Source: Pedobacter sp. Leaf250 (lineage in GTDB: Bacteria; Bacteroidota; Bacteroidia; Sphingobacteriales; Sphingobacteriaceae). Taken from it: a stretch of 64,000 nt of DNA. The translations under genes and the position numbers were made by a program. The stretch covers positions 1-64,000 of the forward strand of contig NZ_CAKLBU010000021.1 in NCBI RefSeq assembly GCF_920984735.1. The letters are read 5' to 3'. The notes beneath the pieces were generated by a model, which worked only from the letters and a program-made list of their open reading frames with translations, was not told where the DNA came from and did not search any database. Shown here piece after piece: positions 34,886-43,458 of the stretch (the first letter of the stretch is position 1; each line of letters opens with the position of its first letter).

Positions 34886-35494
34886 TTACTTTTTCAAGTA
34901 TTTCCACATTCTAGGTTTACCTTCTGCAATCCATTCCATTGCATTATCCAAGCGTTTCAATTTAGTAGTTTCCGTTTTGGCTTCCTCCAGCCAGTTAACG
35001 TATTCGCGTTTGTTTGATTCGCTAAAGTTTTGAAATACACCCATGGCAATTGGATCTTCCTGTAATGCATCTAGAAAATAAGCAGGTACAATAAGAGTTG
35101 GTTTATCGTTAGCTTTCGGTTTTGGCGGAAGTTTAATTCCATCTTCATTTAACTGAATCGCTTGTTGAATATAAGCGATCAGTACTTCATCAGGAGGTAA
35201 ATCCTTAAAAGATTTAATCTTCCCTAATGAGCCCATTGCATTCTCGTGTTTTTCAAAAAGATTATATTCATCTTTCATCAACGAACCTTTCCAGAATCCG
35301 AATGCGCAATGATTCTTGAATGAAGCCATGTGACAAACCGATCCTTTCAATTCGAAAAATGGCATGCTCCATTTCATTTTTTCTTCAATTCGGGCATCTG
35401 CCTTATGTACCAAATTTCTTAGGTGATCTAAAATTGGAATGGCAAATTCTGCCGAATTTATAATGTACTGGTCAACTTGAACAATGGTGTGCAT
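34886..35494 (-). CDS. DUF1801 / YdeI-like protein
   Basis: The 202-residue protein has an N-terminal DUF1801 domain (IEEKMKWSMPFFELKGSVCHMASFKNHCAFGFWKG, about residues 36-70) and a C-terminal YdeI/OmpD-associated domain (YFLDALQEDPIAMGVFQNFSESNKREYVNWLEEAKTETTKLKRL). It is cytoplasmic. The function is unknown; such proteins are frequent in Bacteroidota. It lies 24 bases downstream of the flavin reductase gene and may share its transcript. Confidence 0.82.
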   Translation of the reverse strand: MHTIVQVDQYIINSAEFAIPILDHLRNLVHKADARIEEKMKWSMPFFELKGSVCHMASFKNHCAFGFWKGSLMKDEYNLFEKHENAMGSLGKIKSFKDLPPDEVLIAYIQQAIQLNEDGIKLPPKPKANDKPTLIVPAYFLDALQEDPIAMGVFQNFSESNKREYVNWLEEAKTETTKLKRLDNAMEWIAEGKPRMWKYLKK

Positions 35495-35518
35495 AATTTT
35501 TGTTTTGGTCTACTAAAT

Positions 35519-36406
35519 TTAAAGCAAAACTACTTTTAAAGCAAACTCAACCTCTCCCCGTAACAAATAGCTTTGAGCAAGTTGATGAAGCTCTCGTTCT
35601 CTATTGGTTGCATCTCCAATGGTAGCATCTAATATTTCTTTCACTTCAGGATGATTCGAAATCAAATCAATATCTTCTTCATTTGGTAGGGTTTCGATAT
35701 TCCCCAACATTCCTAAATCATTACCAGTTAATACTTTTGATAAGCGTACTGATTTTGGTAACTGATCTACCCCAACGCCTAATTTAGCCAATGGTTTCGC
35801 TACTTTGAATAAATTACTTTCGGTTACCCGGCAATACCAATCGCCGCCTAAGCGAGCAACTAAATCTATTTTTTTCTGGTCGATTTTACCGTTTTCATCT
35901 AAAATGTTTTCATTGATGTGAATAAGCTTTACCTCTGCTAAAATCAAATTTCCTGCACCGTGAGTTTCGCCCAAAGGGATAACCTGATTTACCACACATT
36001 CAAACTGAACAGGTGCTTCTGCAACTCTTGGCGGAGCCACTACATCGGATTTCAGCATGGTAAAACCAGCTTTATCAAATTCGTTAACACCTTTTCCATA
36101 TTCTGTACTGGCCAAACTCATTTGCTGTACCATATCGTAATTCACAATATTGATGACACACTCCTTTACTTCCAAAACGTTTTCCAAGGTATGTTTTGTT
36201 GTGTTATCACGCACTCGTCTTGCTGGCGAAAAAACACAAATCGGTGGCTTTGTGCTAAACATATTGAAAAAGCTAAACGGACTTAGATTGATATTTCCTT
36301 CAGGATCAATGGTTGATGCAAAGCAAATTGGTCGTGGGGCGATAGCATATTGCAGGTAATCCTGTAATTGAACGGCAGACAGGTCGGAGGTTTTTAGGGT
36401 TAGCAA
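35519..36406 (-). CDS. Flavin reductase family (DIM6/NTAB) protein
   Basis: The 295-residue protein has an FMN-binding split-barrel domain: LQYAIAPRPICFASTIDPEGNINLSPFSFFN (about residues 17-47) and VFSPARRVRDNTTKHTLENV (about 57-76) are typical. The C-terminal 110 residues form a helical extension. The frame starts with TTG at 36406; this gives the expected N-terminus and there is no ATG in a better place. It sits beside tyrosine-degradation genes, but its role in that route is unknown. Confidence 0.82.
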   Translation of the reverse strand: MLTLKTSDLSAVQLQDYLQYAIAPRPICFASTIDPEGNINLSPFSFFNMFSTKPPICVFSPARRVRDNTTKHTLENVLEVKECVINIVNYDMVQQMSLASTEYGKGVNEFDKAGFTMLKSDVVAPPRVAEAPVQFECVVNQVIPLGETHGAGNLILAEVKLIHINENILDENGKIDQKKIDLVARLGGDWYCRVTESNLFKVAKPLAKLGVGVDQLPKSVRLSKVLTGNDLGMLGNIETLPNEEDIDLISNHPEVKEILDATIGDATNRERELHQLAQSYLLRGEVEFALKVVLL

Positions 36407-36481
36407 AGCTTTATGATTAAAAGTTTGAATTAATGTGGTTAGAAATTAATTATTGGTCGTTATAAATCTTAAATTAGATAG

Positions 36482-36574
36482 GTCGTCCTTGCGAGGCACG
36501 AAGCAATCTCATTAAGTTTATTAATCAAATGAGATTGCTTCAATCGATGAAGAATCGATTTCGCAATGACGGAC
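36482..36574. repeat. REP-like palindrome, copy 2 (altered right arm)
   Basis: The left arm (CGTCCTTGCGAGGCACGAAG at 36484-36503) follows the family core. The right arm has AATCGATGAAGAATCGATT in place of the usual CGTGCC segment, so the outer ends and the inner GCAATCTCATT/GAGATTGC stem pair but the middle does not. It lies between the flavin reductase and fumarylacetoacetase genes. Confidence 0.75.
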
Positions 36575-36650
36575 AATAAATGTAAATTATTGCTCGCTTA
36601 AATATCCTGCATTTGGTTTGTGATAATTTGATAACACCACCAAATCTCGG

Positions 36651-37646
36651 CTATTTCTTCAACCCCAATATCGAAAATTCAGTTTCTGCTTTTGTAATGG
36701 TATTAGTTAGCGCACCTAAGCCAGTAATTTCCATTTCTACCACATCTCCAGCTTGGAGCCATTGCGTTTTATAGTTTGGGTCATTTAGTAAACCCGTTCC
36801 ATTCAGTTCGAGAAAACAACCAGTACCAACTGTTCCAGATCCAATTACATCGCCTGGCAAAATATCTACACCATAAGCACAGCGTTCGATAATTTCGGCA
36901 AATGTCCAATCCATATCCGCAGCATTGCCTTTCGATACTTCGATTCCATTTACTCTACAAGTCATTTTTAAATCGTAAGCATTCCCCGTGTGGCCATCTT
37001 TAGCAGAAACTTTATATTGCTCCAGTTCATCGGGAGTAACCAACCAAGGACCGATAACAGTAGAAAAATCTTTTCCCTTTGCTGGGCCAAGATTCAACAG
37101 CATCTCTTCCATTTGTAAGGTGCGGGCGCTCATATCGTTCATCACCATATAACCAGCAATGTATTCGTCGGCTTCTGCTGCCTTTATATTCCTTCCTTTT
37201 TTACCAATTACAATTGCCAATTCCAATTCAAAATCAAGCTTTTCAAAATGATCTGGCATACATTCTATTTCGCCTGTTCCCTGTATTGCATTATGATTGG
37301 TAAAATAAAAGATTGGATATTCATCAAATTGTGGAATCATATCAACTTTGCGGTTTCGGCGGGCTGCCGCTACATGTTGTCTGAATGCATATCCATCTCT
37401 GCAACTGGTTGGGTGAGGAACCGGAGCTAAAATTTCGTAAAAAATTTCTTCCTTAGCTGATAGGCTACCATCTTTAATTTGTAAATCAACCTTTTTTGCA
37501 CGTTCCATCAGCACCTCTCCGCCCTGCAAAAATTCATTCATTGTGTCAGGAAGAAGTTTATCGCAACTGTTTAAATTATAAATGTGGCCATCTATAAATA
37601 AGCCTAAATGCTCTCTGTCTTCAGTTTTATAACTTACTAATTTCAT
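36651..37646 (-). CDS. fahA: Fumarylacetoacetate hydrolase family protein
   Basis: The 331-residue protein has a full FAH domain: FRQHVAAARRNR (about residues 89-100), the metal-binding FELELAIVIGKKGRNI (about 134-149), YMVMNDMSAR (about 161-170), KGKDFSTVIGPWLVT and the C-terminal GSGTVGTGCFLELNG. Within the tyrosine cluster it most likely splits fumarylacetoacetate into fumarate and acetoacetate, the last step. The gene symbol rests on context, because FAH-fold enzymes also act on other acylpyruvates. Confidence 0.82.
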   Translation of the reverse strand: MKLVSYKTEDREHLGLFIDGHIYNLNSCDKLLPDTMNEFLQGGEVLMERAKKVDLQIKDGSLSAKEEIFYEILAPVPHPTSCRDGYAFRQHVAAARRNRKVDMIPQFDEYPIFYFTNHNAIQGTGEIECMPDHFEKLDFELELAIVIGKKGRNIKAAEADEYIAGYMVMNDMSARTLQMEEMLLNLGPAKGKDFSTVIGPWLVTPDELEQYKVSAKDGHTGNAYDLKMTCRVNGIEVSKGNAADMDWTFAEIIERCAYGVDILPGDVIGSGTVGTGCFLELNGTGLLNDPNYKTQWLQAGDVVEMEITGLGALTNTITKAETEFSILGLKK

Positions 37647-37711
37647 ATAAATTTGGTTAAAATACGTGGTAAAGCTAGTGATTTAGGGCAGGAAATAAAA
37701 CATGAACAAAC

Positions 37712-38167
37712 TTATTTCAGTTCGGTGTATTTCTGTAAATCGGTTTTGATCAAAGGAAAATCCTTTGCTTCAAGCTTTTTGTAAAATCTTTTATTGGCAA
37801 ACAATTCACCAGTTAACAAACCCAACGAAACACCGATTGGAATACCAACAAAAATTAACACGAATGACTCTAAAGTATCAGGACTTTCTATCGCAAAAGC
37901 AAAAAGAACCAGTGCACTTGCTATCGCAATTGGCGCCACAATTCCCCTTCTGTGAATATACAGCCTGCTAATTTTTTCGGCGCTTAACTTGCTGGTATCG
38001 CCATTACTTTTCACCAAAATAAGTTGGGTATCTTCTGCTGCATAAAAAAAACCGCGATGCCTTTTACCGCTATGCTCAAAAATTTTAATCTTATACTTCC
38101 ATTTTTTCTGTGCTGAAACAGTAAAACAAATGATAAGGCAAAGTGAGAGTGTTAGGAGAAATTTCAT
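37712..38167 (-). CDS. Small exported or membrane protein of unknown function
   Basis: The 151-residue protein begins with a signal-like segment (MKFLLTLSLCLIICFTVSAQ), then a basic beta-like part (KKWKYKIKIFEHSGKRHRGFFYAAEDTQLILV, about residues 21-52) and two hydrophobic stretches (about 75-92 and 100-120). I do not recognise a family. The segment RHRGFFYAAEDTQLIL looks like a short SH3-like or PRC-like strand set. It lies 65 bases upstream of the fumarylacetoacetase gene on the same strand. Confidence 0.6.
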   Translation of the reverse strand: MKFLLTLSLCLIICFTVSAQKKWKYKIKIFEHSGKRHRGFFYAAEDTQLILVKSNGDTSKLSAEKISRLYIHRRGIVAPIAIASALVLFAFAIESPDTLESFVLIFVGIPIGVSLGLLTGELFANKRFYKKLEAKDFPLIKTDLQKYTELK

Positions 38168-38222
38168 TTCAATATTGGTTAGAATTAAATATAAAGAAAT
38201 TTAATCTTAAAAATAAAATCAT

Positions 38223-38230
38223 TACTTTAG
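38223..38230 (+). promoter_or_regulatory. Possible -7 element before the homogentisate dioxygenase leader
   Basis: TACTTTAG matches TAnnTTTG at seven of eight positions, 13 bases before the leader ORF ATG. The TAnnTTTG-GCACC-ATG-like spacing is common for starts in this window. Confidence 0.35.
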
Positions 38231-38243
38231 CACCATCAAAACC

Positions 38244-38345
38244 ATGATTTTAAAAGCATTACATATCAATTTAGTGAACGACGCCATTGCTGCACGTCGC
38301 TATAAAATGCTATCTAAATTAATCATGGCTCAATATTCTCTATAA
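38244..38345 (+). CDS. Candidate 33-residue leader peptide or small protein
   Basis: An ATG-started frame of 33 codons (MILKALHINLVNDAIAAR at its N-terminal half, two tyrosines, TAA stop) lies 87 bases before the homogentisate dioxygenase gene. It has a reasonable codon pattern and a -7-like box in front. A hairpin follows 22 bases after the stop. It could be a small protein or a leader peptide. I do not recognise it, and a chance frame is possible. Confidence 0.35.
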   Translation: MILKALHINLVNDAIAARRYKMLSKLIMAQYSL

Positions 38346-38367
38346 TTCTGAGCATTATTCTATTAAT

Positions 38368-38399
38368 TGAAACGCCTTCGCGTTTTGATTGTTTATTCT
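38368..38399 (+). terminator. Hairpin between leader ORF and homogentisate dioxygenase gene
   Basis: AAACGC and GCGTTT (38370-38375, 38380-38385) close a four-base CTTC loop, with two possible G-U pairs extending the stem, and T-rich DNA follows. It may be an attenuator or a weak terminator in the hmgA leader. Confidence 0.4.
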
Positions 38400-38432
38400 T
38401 TTAGATTTTATTTCTAACCTAAAATATACATT

Positions 38433-39599
38433 ATGCCTGTTTATCATAAATTGGGGCAAATACCTGCAAAGCGCCACACGGTTTTTCGTAAACCTGACGG
38501 AAACCTTTATGCGGAAGAATTGGTTTCAACCGAAGGTTTTTCGAGTTTGTACTCGCTTGTTTATCATTGCCACCCACCTACCATTGTTAAGCATCTAGGC
38601 GATCCTTATAGCGTAGAGCCTATAATTGCAAGAGAAAAACATTTAAAACATACCAGTTTAATCGGTTTCAATATTAAGCCAGAGGATGACTTTTTGAAAA
38701 GTAGGAAAGCTGTTTTAGTAAATAGCGACTTACACATTGTATTGGCTGCTCCCCGTAAATCAATGACAGATTATTTTTATAAAAATAGTCAGGCTGATGA
38801 GATGATTTTTGTACACGAAGGATCGGGTAAACTGAAAACTGGTTTTGGAGAAATTAAATTTGGTTATGGCGATTACCTTATTATTCCAAGAGGAACAATT
38901 TACCAAATGGAATTTGACACTGAGCAAAACAGATTGTTTATCGTTGAAAGCTTTAGTCCGCTGAGGCCGCCAAAAAGATACCTGAATCAATATGGCCAAT
39001 TAATGGAACATTCGCCGTATTGCGAACGCGATTTAAGATTGCCCGAAAATTTGCAAACGCATGATGAATACGGAAATTTTAAAGTATTGATTAAAAAACA
39101 AGGATTAATTTATCCTTACACTTACGGTACACATCCTTTTGATTATGTTGGGTGGGATGGATATCATTACCCATACGCTTTCTCTATTCATGATTTTGAA
39201 CCTATAACTGGCCGCTTACACCAACCTCCTCCGGTTCATCAAACTTTCGAGGGACATAATTTTGTGGTTTGTTCATTTGTTCCACGCAAATATGATTACC
39301 ATCCAGATTCGATTCCAGCGCCTTATAACCACAGCAACGTAGATAGCGACGAAGTTTTATACTACGTTGATGGCGATTTTATGAGTAGAAAAAGTGTGGT
39401 AAAAGGACAGATTACTTTGCATCCAGGGGGAATTCCTCATGGTCCACATCCCGGAACGGTTGAAAAATCAATAGGAAAAGAAAAAACAGATGAACTTGCT
39501 GTAATGATCGACCCTTTTAAACCACTAATGCTTACACAAGATGCTTTAGACATTGAGGATGAGAATTATCACAAAAGCTGGCAGATAAATGTGGAATAA
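38433..39599 (+). CDS. hmgA: Homogentisate 1,2-dioxygenase
   Basis: The enzyme opens the ring of homogentisate to maleylacetoacetate with an iron center in a cupin fold. The 388-residue protein shows the N-terminal cupin (EMIFVHEGSGKLKTGFGEIKFGYGDYLIIPRGTIYQ, about residues 125-160), the family segment THPFDYVGWDGYHYPYAFSIHDFEP (about 232-256) and the C-terminal metal/active-site region HPGGIPHGPHPG (about 330-341). It is a little shorter than animal enzymes, as usual in this branch. It forms an operon with the next gene (73-base gap). Confidence 0.93.
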   Translation: MPVYHKLGQIPAKRHTVFRKPDGNLYAEELVSTEGFSSLYSLVYHCHPPTIVKHLGDPYSVEPIIAREKHLKHTSLIGFNIKPEDDFLKSRKAVLVNSDLHIVLAAPRKSMTDYFYKNSQADEMIFVHEGSGKLKTGFGEIKFGYGDYLIIPRGTIYQMEFDTEQNRLFIVESFSPLRPPKRYLNQYGQLMEHSPYCERDLRLPENLQTHDEYGNFKVLIKKQGLIYPYTYGTHPFDYVGWDGYHYPYAFSIHDFEPITGRLHQPPPVHQTFEGHNFVVCSFVPRKYDYHPDSIPAPYNHSNVDSDEVLYYVDGDFMSRKSVVKGQITLHPGGIPHGPHPGTVEKSIGKEKTDELAVMIDPFKPLMLTQDALDIEDENYHKSWQINVE

Positions 39600-39672
39600 A
39601 TTTGTCGGAGGAGATCAAATCAAAATACGACAATCTTAAACATCTTGATACTAAATACTTGATACTAAAAAT

Positions 39673-40803
39673 ATGGAAACACTAACATTCGCAGAAAAAA
39701 TATCTAAAGCACAGGATTTTCTGCCAATTAATGGAACAGATTATATAGAATTTTATGTGGGCAATGCTAAACAAGCCGCTCATTATTACAAAACTGCATT
39801 TGGCTTTCAAAGCTTAGCTTATGCAGGTCCAGAAACAGGTGTTCGTGATCGGGCCTCGTATGTTTTGCAACAAGGAAAAATCAGGTTGATTTTAACCACT
39901 GCCTTGAAATCCGATCATCCGATTTCGGAGCACGTAAAAAAACATGGCGATGGCGTTAAAGTTTTGGCGCTTTGGGTTGATGATGCTTACAGTGCCTTTG
40001 AAGAAACAACAAAACGAGGTGCAAAAGTATATATGGAACCGAAAACCTTAACCGATGAAAACGGCGAAGTGAGAATGAGTGGAATATACACTTATGGCGA
40101 AACGGTACACATGTTCATCGAACGGAAAAATTACAATGGTACTTTTATGCCTGGTTATCGTGTTTGGGAAAGCGATTATCAACCTGCAGATGCCGGCCTA
40201 TTGTACATCGATCACTGTGTAGGTAATGTAGGTTGGAACCGTATGAATGAGGCAGTGCAGTGGTACGAAGACGTAATGGGTTTTGTAAATATTCTTTCTT
40301 TTGATGATAAGCAAATCAATACAGAATATTCTGCTTTGATGAGTAAAGTGATGAGCAATGGAAATGGTTTTTCGAAATTCCCAATTAACGAACCCGCAGA
40401 AGGCAAAAAGAAATCGCAAATTGAAGAGTATTTAGAATATTATGAAGGCGAAGGTGTTCAGCATATTGCTGTAGCTACTAAAGATATTGTTGCAACGGTT
40501 AAAGAATTAAAGTCTCGTGGTGTGGAGTTTTTAAGTGCTCCGCCAGAAGCGTATTACGATATGATGCCTCAACGGGTGGGTAAAATTGATGAGGAAATCT
40601 CTTTGTTGGAAAGCTTGGGTATTTTGGTAGATTGTGATGAAGAAGGATATTTATTGCAAATATTTACTAAACCTGTAGAAGATCGCCCGACACTTTTCTT
40701 TGAAATTATTCAGCGTAAAGGCGCACAAAGTTTTGGTGCAGGAAATTTTAAAGCTTTGTTCGAATCATTGGAACGTGAGCAGGAATTGAGGGGAAATTTG
40801 TAA
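39673..40803 (+). CDS. hppD: 4-hydroxyphenylpyruvate dioxygenase
   Basis: The enzyme converts 4-hydroxyphenylpyruvate to homogentisate. The 376-residue protein has two VOC repeats. The iron ligands are H181 (YIDHCVGNV), H264 (VQHIAVATKDI) and E344 (FFEIIQRKG), and the C-terminal gating helix FGAGNFKALFESLEREQELRG is present. It supplies the substrate of the preceding gene product. A palindromic repeat separates it from the convergent poxB gene. Confidence 0.96.
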   Translation: METLTFAEKISKAQDFLPINGTDYIEFYVGNAKQAAHYYKTAFGFQSLAYAGPETGVRDRASYVLQQGKIRLILTTALKSDHPISEHVKKHGDGVKVLALWVDDAYSAFEETTKRGAKVYMEPKTLTDENGEVRMSGIYTYGETVHMFIERKNYNGTFMPGYRVWESDYQPADAGLLYIDHCVGNVGWNRMNEAVQWYEDVMGFVNILSFDDKQINTEYSALMSKVMSNGNGFSKFPINEPAEGKKKSQIEEYLEYYEGEGVQHIAVATKDIVATVKELKSRGVEFLSAPPEAYYDMMPQRVGKIDEEISLLESLGILVDCDEEGYLLQIFTKPVEDRPTLFFEIIQRKGAQSFGAGNFKALFESLEREQELRGNL

Positions 40804-40817
40804 ATAACTACAATAAT

Positions 40818-40884
40818 ATCGTTTTTGCGAGACACGAAGCAATATACATTAGCGTGAGATTGCTTTTTGCCTCGCAAAAACGAT
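40818..40884. repeat. REP-like palindrome, copy 3
   Basis: Left arm ATCGTTTTTGCGAGACACGA (from 40818) and right arm ending TGCCTCGCAAAAACGAT (to 40884). Compared with copy 1, CATT in the left arm has become TTTT and the right arm has changed to match (AATG to AAAA), so pairing is kept. It lies between the convergent stops of hppD and poxB and may serve as a bidirectional terminator. Confidence 0.85.
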
Positions 40885-40895
40885 TTCTTAATTTG

Positions 40896-42632
40896 CTAAA
40901 GCACCTCGCCCAAATGCTTATAATTTGATTTTATCGTATCAAAAACCTCAGTCATTTTTCCACCAAGCATTAACTTCGTCATCGATTCGGTCATCCCTTT
41001 TATTTGTGCCCATTCAATTTTCGGAGGCATAGCCAAAGCATTGGGGTTGGTCATAATATTCAGCAATACAGGACCGCTTTCACTTAATGCGTTACTAATT
41101 GCAGTTTCTACTTCTTCAGGTTTAGAAACGGTTATACCCTTAAAACCCATTGCCTGTGCAACTAAGGCAAAATCTGGATTTACCATATCTGTTTCATTAT
41201 CCGGTAAACCATCAACTTCCATTTCTAATTTAACCATTCCCAATGCTCTATTATTAAAAACAATGAGTTTAATGGGTAAATGATACTGTTTAATAGTTGC
41301 TAAATCGCCAAGAAGCATAGATAAACCACCATCACCGCAAAGCGCAATCACTTGTTTATCAGGATGTGCTAATGCTGCACCAATTGCCATTGGCATTGCA
41401 TTTGCCATTGAACCGTGATTAAAAGAGCCCAGCATTTTTCTTTCTCCAGTTCCATCAATAAAACGAGCACCCCAAACACAGCACATTCCTGTATCTACAG
41501 TAAAAATCGCATCATGAGCAGCTAAACGATTGATCGTTTCGGCAACAAATTCGGGCTGAATTTTATTTTCCTCACCTTGATCTTTAACATAAACCTGTTG
41601 ATTTTCCTTTACCTTTTCATAAAATTCAAGTTGCGATTTTAAAAATTTATCGTCTTTTTTCTCTTCCAATAAAGGCAATAATGCACGAATAGAATCTGCA
41701 ACATCACCACATAAGCCCATTGTTAATTTCGCCCTTCTGCCCAAACGCTCCGGACTTTCATCGATCTGAATAATTTTATTTTTTACGGGCATAAAGTTCA
41801 CATAAGGAAAATCCGTTCCCAAAAGCAGCACAACATCGGCTTCATGCATCGCATGGTATCCGGAAGGCTGTCCTAATAGTCCAGTCATACCTACAACAAA
41901 TGGATTATTGTGCTGAATACCCATTTTCCCACGGAAAGAGAACCCGACAGGTGCTTTCAATCTTGAAGCCAGCTCTACTACTTCATCATGTGCATCTGCA
42001 GCACCAATTCCGCAGTAAATCATCACTTTTTTCTCTTCATTCAGCAAATCGGCTAAAGCTTGAAGTTCTTCATCCGCAGGGCGGATAACTGGTTTATTTC
42101 TGAATAATTGCATAGCAGTAACGCTTTCTATAGCATCCATCTCAGCTACATCACCAGGCAAACCAAACACCGAAACACCTTTTTTATGTATAGCATGCTG
42201 AATAGCCGTTTGAAACATTCTTGGCGCCTGTTCTGCTGTGGTAGCAACCTGATTGTAATAACTACAATCGTCGAAGAGTTTGATGGTATTGGTTTCCTGA
42301 AAGAACTCAGTTCCAAATTCTCCTGTTGGAATGGTAGAAGCAATGGCTATTACCGGAACATGAGAGCGATGAGCATCATAAAGGCCATTTATTAAATGAA
42401 CATGTCCCGGCCCACAACTACCTGCACAACAAGCAATACCATCCAATTCGGCCTCAGCAGCAGCAGCAAATGCGCCAACTTCCTCATTCCGAACATGTAT
42501 CCATTTTATTTTGCCATTTCTGCGAACCGCATCATTGAAATAATTCAAACTATCGCCGGTAACTGCATAAACTCTTTTAACACCAACTTCAACCAGCATT
42601 TCTACCAATTGTTCTGCCACATTTTTTGCCAT
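40896..42632 (-). CDS. poxB: Thiamine-diphosphate-dependent pyruvate oxidase / pyruvate:quinone dehydrogenase
   Basis: The 578-residue protein is a three-domain ThDP enzyme. The catalytic Glu lies in RNEEVGAFAAAAEA (E50/E51), the FAD or central domain in about 190-340, and the ThDP motif GDGGLSMLLGDLATIKQYHLP to NN at about 430-460. Pattern and length match PoxB, which oxidises pyruvate to acetate and CO2 with quinone as acceptor. The C-terminal membrane-binding tail of E. coli PoxB cannot be confirmed. It is a single gene. Confidence 0.87.
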   Translation of the reverse strand: MAKNVAEQLVEMLVEVGVKRVYAVTGDSLNYFNDAVRRNGKIKWIHVRNEEVGAFAAAAEAELDGIACCAGSCGPGHVHLINGLYDAHRSHVPVIAIASTIPTGEFGTEFFQETNTIKLFDDCSYYNQVATTAEQAPRMFQTAIQHAIHKKGVSVFGLPGDVAEMDAIESVTAMQLFRNKPVIRPADEELQALADLLNEEKKVMIYCGIGAADAHDEVVELASRLKAPVGFSFRGKMGIQHNNPFVVGMTGLLGQPSGYHAMHEADVVLLLGTDFPYVNFMPVKNKIIQIDESPERLGRRAKLTMGLCGDVADSIRALLPLLEEKKDDKFLKSQLEFYEKVKENQQVYVKDQGEENKIQPEFVAETINRLAAHDAIFTVDTGMCCVWGARFIDGTGERKMLGSFNHGSMANAMPMAIGAALAHPDKQVIALCGDGGLSMLLGDLATIKQYHLPIKLIVFNNRALGMVKLEMEVDGLPDNETDMVNPDFALVAQAMGFKGITVSKPEEVETAISNALSESGPVLLNIMTNPNALAMPPKIEWAQIKGMTESMTKLMLGGKMTEVFDTIKSNYKHLGEVL

Positions 42633-42938
42633 GAAAGTATTTTTGATTAGTCAACACCACGATGATATTGATATCATATAAATACTTGAAGCAGAAATTT
42701 TGTTTTAAACTATTGAGGAAAGTACAGATTCTGACTTAGCTAAGACGCTAGCTAAAACATTTATCGTCTTACAGGTTTTCTTCACTAAAACTTCATAAAT
42801 GAAATGCACCTTTGATATAACAAAATACGAAGCGATTTCTTTTTTGTTAAATTCTAAAAACTCATAATTAGTTTTTTAGTTTTCCGGTTACCCTTATCTG
42901 ATACCTCATGTATTGCAAAATACATGAGGTTTTTTTAT
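42633..42938. other. 306-base intergenic region with orphan plus-strand terminator
   Basis: Both flanking genes are on the minus strand. The DNA is AT-rich, with GATATTGATATCATATAAAT near 42662 and CTAAGACGCTAGCTAA near 42741. The only plus-strand frame with ATG has 22 codons (42799-42867). A strong plus-oriented terminator ends the region, so a plus-strand RNA is possible. Confidence 0.45.
42903..42937 (+). terminator. Plus-strand terminator without an assigned gene
   Basis: ACCTCATGTAT (42903-42913) pairs with ATACATGAGGT (42920-42930), loop six bases, then TTTTTTATTT. On the minus strand no T run follows the stem, so the orientation is plus, although the only gene ending nearby (DsbA-like, stop at 42939) is on the minus strand. 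Confidence 0.7.
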
Positions 42939-43457
42939 TTATTCAGCACTTTCTTTAAGCATTTGATAAAGGTCTGTTGCGCCACCATCGAACTTTGTTC
43001 CGTTAACATAAAATGATGGCGTACCATTTACACCGCTTCTTACGCCACTTTCAAAATCATTATCAACTTTTTCTTTTACTTCACTGGAAGTAAAATCTTG
43101 CTGAAATTTTTCAATATCCAAACCAATAGTTTCTGCCAGCTCTGCAAATAAGCTTTCATCTAAACGGTATTGATTTTCATATAATGCATCATGCATTTCC
43201 CAAAATTTATTTTGTAATGCTGCTGCTTCTGCAGCGGCGGCAGCAGAAAAAGCAAATTGATGAGCTTCTTGTAATGGAAAATTCCGAAAAATAAATTTAA
43301 TCTGATCTCCAAAAGTATCTTCAATTTCTTTAACAATAGGATAGGCGTCGCCACAATACGGGCATTGGTAATCGCCAAATTCTACGATAGTGATTGCAGC
43401 ATTATCAGCGCCTTGCGAATGATCTTTGCTGTTTACATCGGGTTTTAAGTTGCTCAT
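42939..43457 (-). CDS. DsbA-like thioredoxin-fold protein, no signal peptide
   Basis: The 172-residue protein has a DsbA fold with C32-P-Y-C35 at the start of the active helix (VEFGDYQCPYCGDAYP) and the cis-Pro loop in NGTPSFYVNG (about residues 143-152). It lacks a signal peptide, so it is probably cytoplasmic, as in FrnE-like or DSBA thiol-disulfide proteins of aerobic bacteria. The gene begins one base after the peroxiredoxin stop, and the two likely act in one thiol-redox function. Confidence 0.87.
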   Translation of the reverse strand: MSNLKPDVNSKDHSQGADNAAITIVEFGDYQCPYCGDAYPIVKEIEDTFGDQIKFIFRNFPLQEAHQFAFSAAAAAEAAALQNKFWEMHDALYENQYRLDESLFAELAETIGLDIEKFQQDFTSSEVKEKVDNDFESGVRSGVNGTPSFYVNGTKFDGGATDLYQMLKESAE

Positions 43458-43458
43458 A

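Noticed and set aside
42799-42867. 22-codon plus-strand frame in the gap before the orphan terminator
   Set aside because: Too short and without a promoter box at the usual distance or a recognisable pattern; kept only as part of the gap description.
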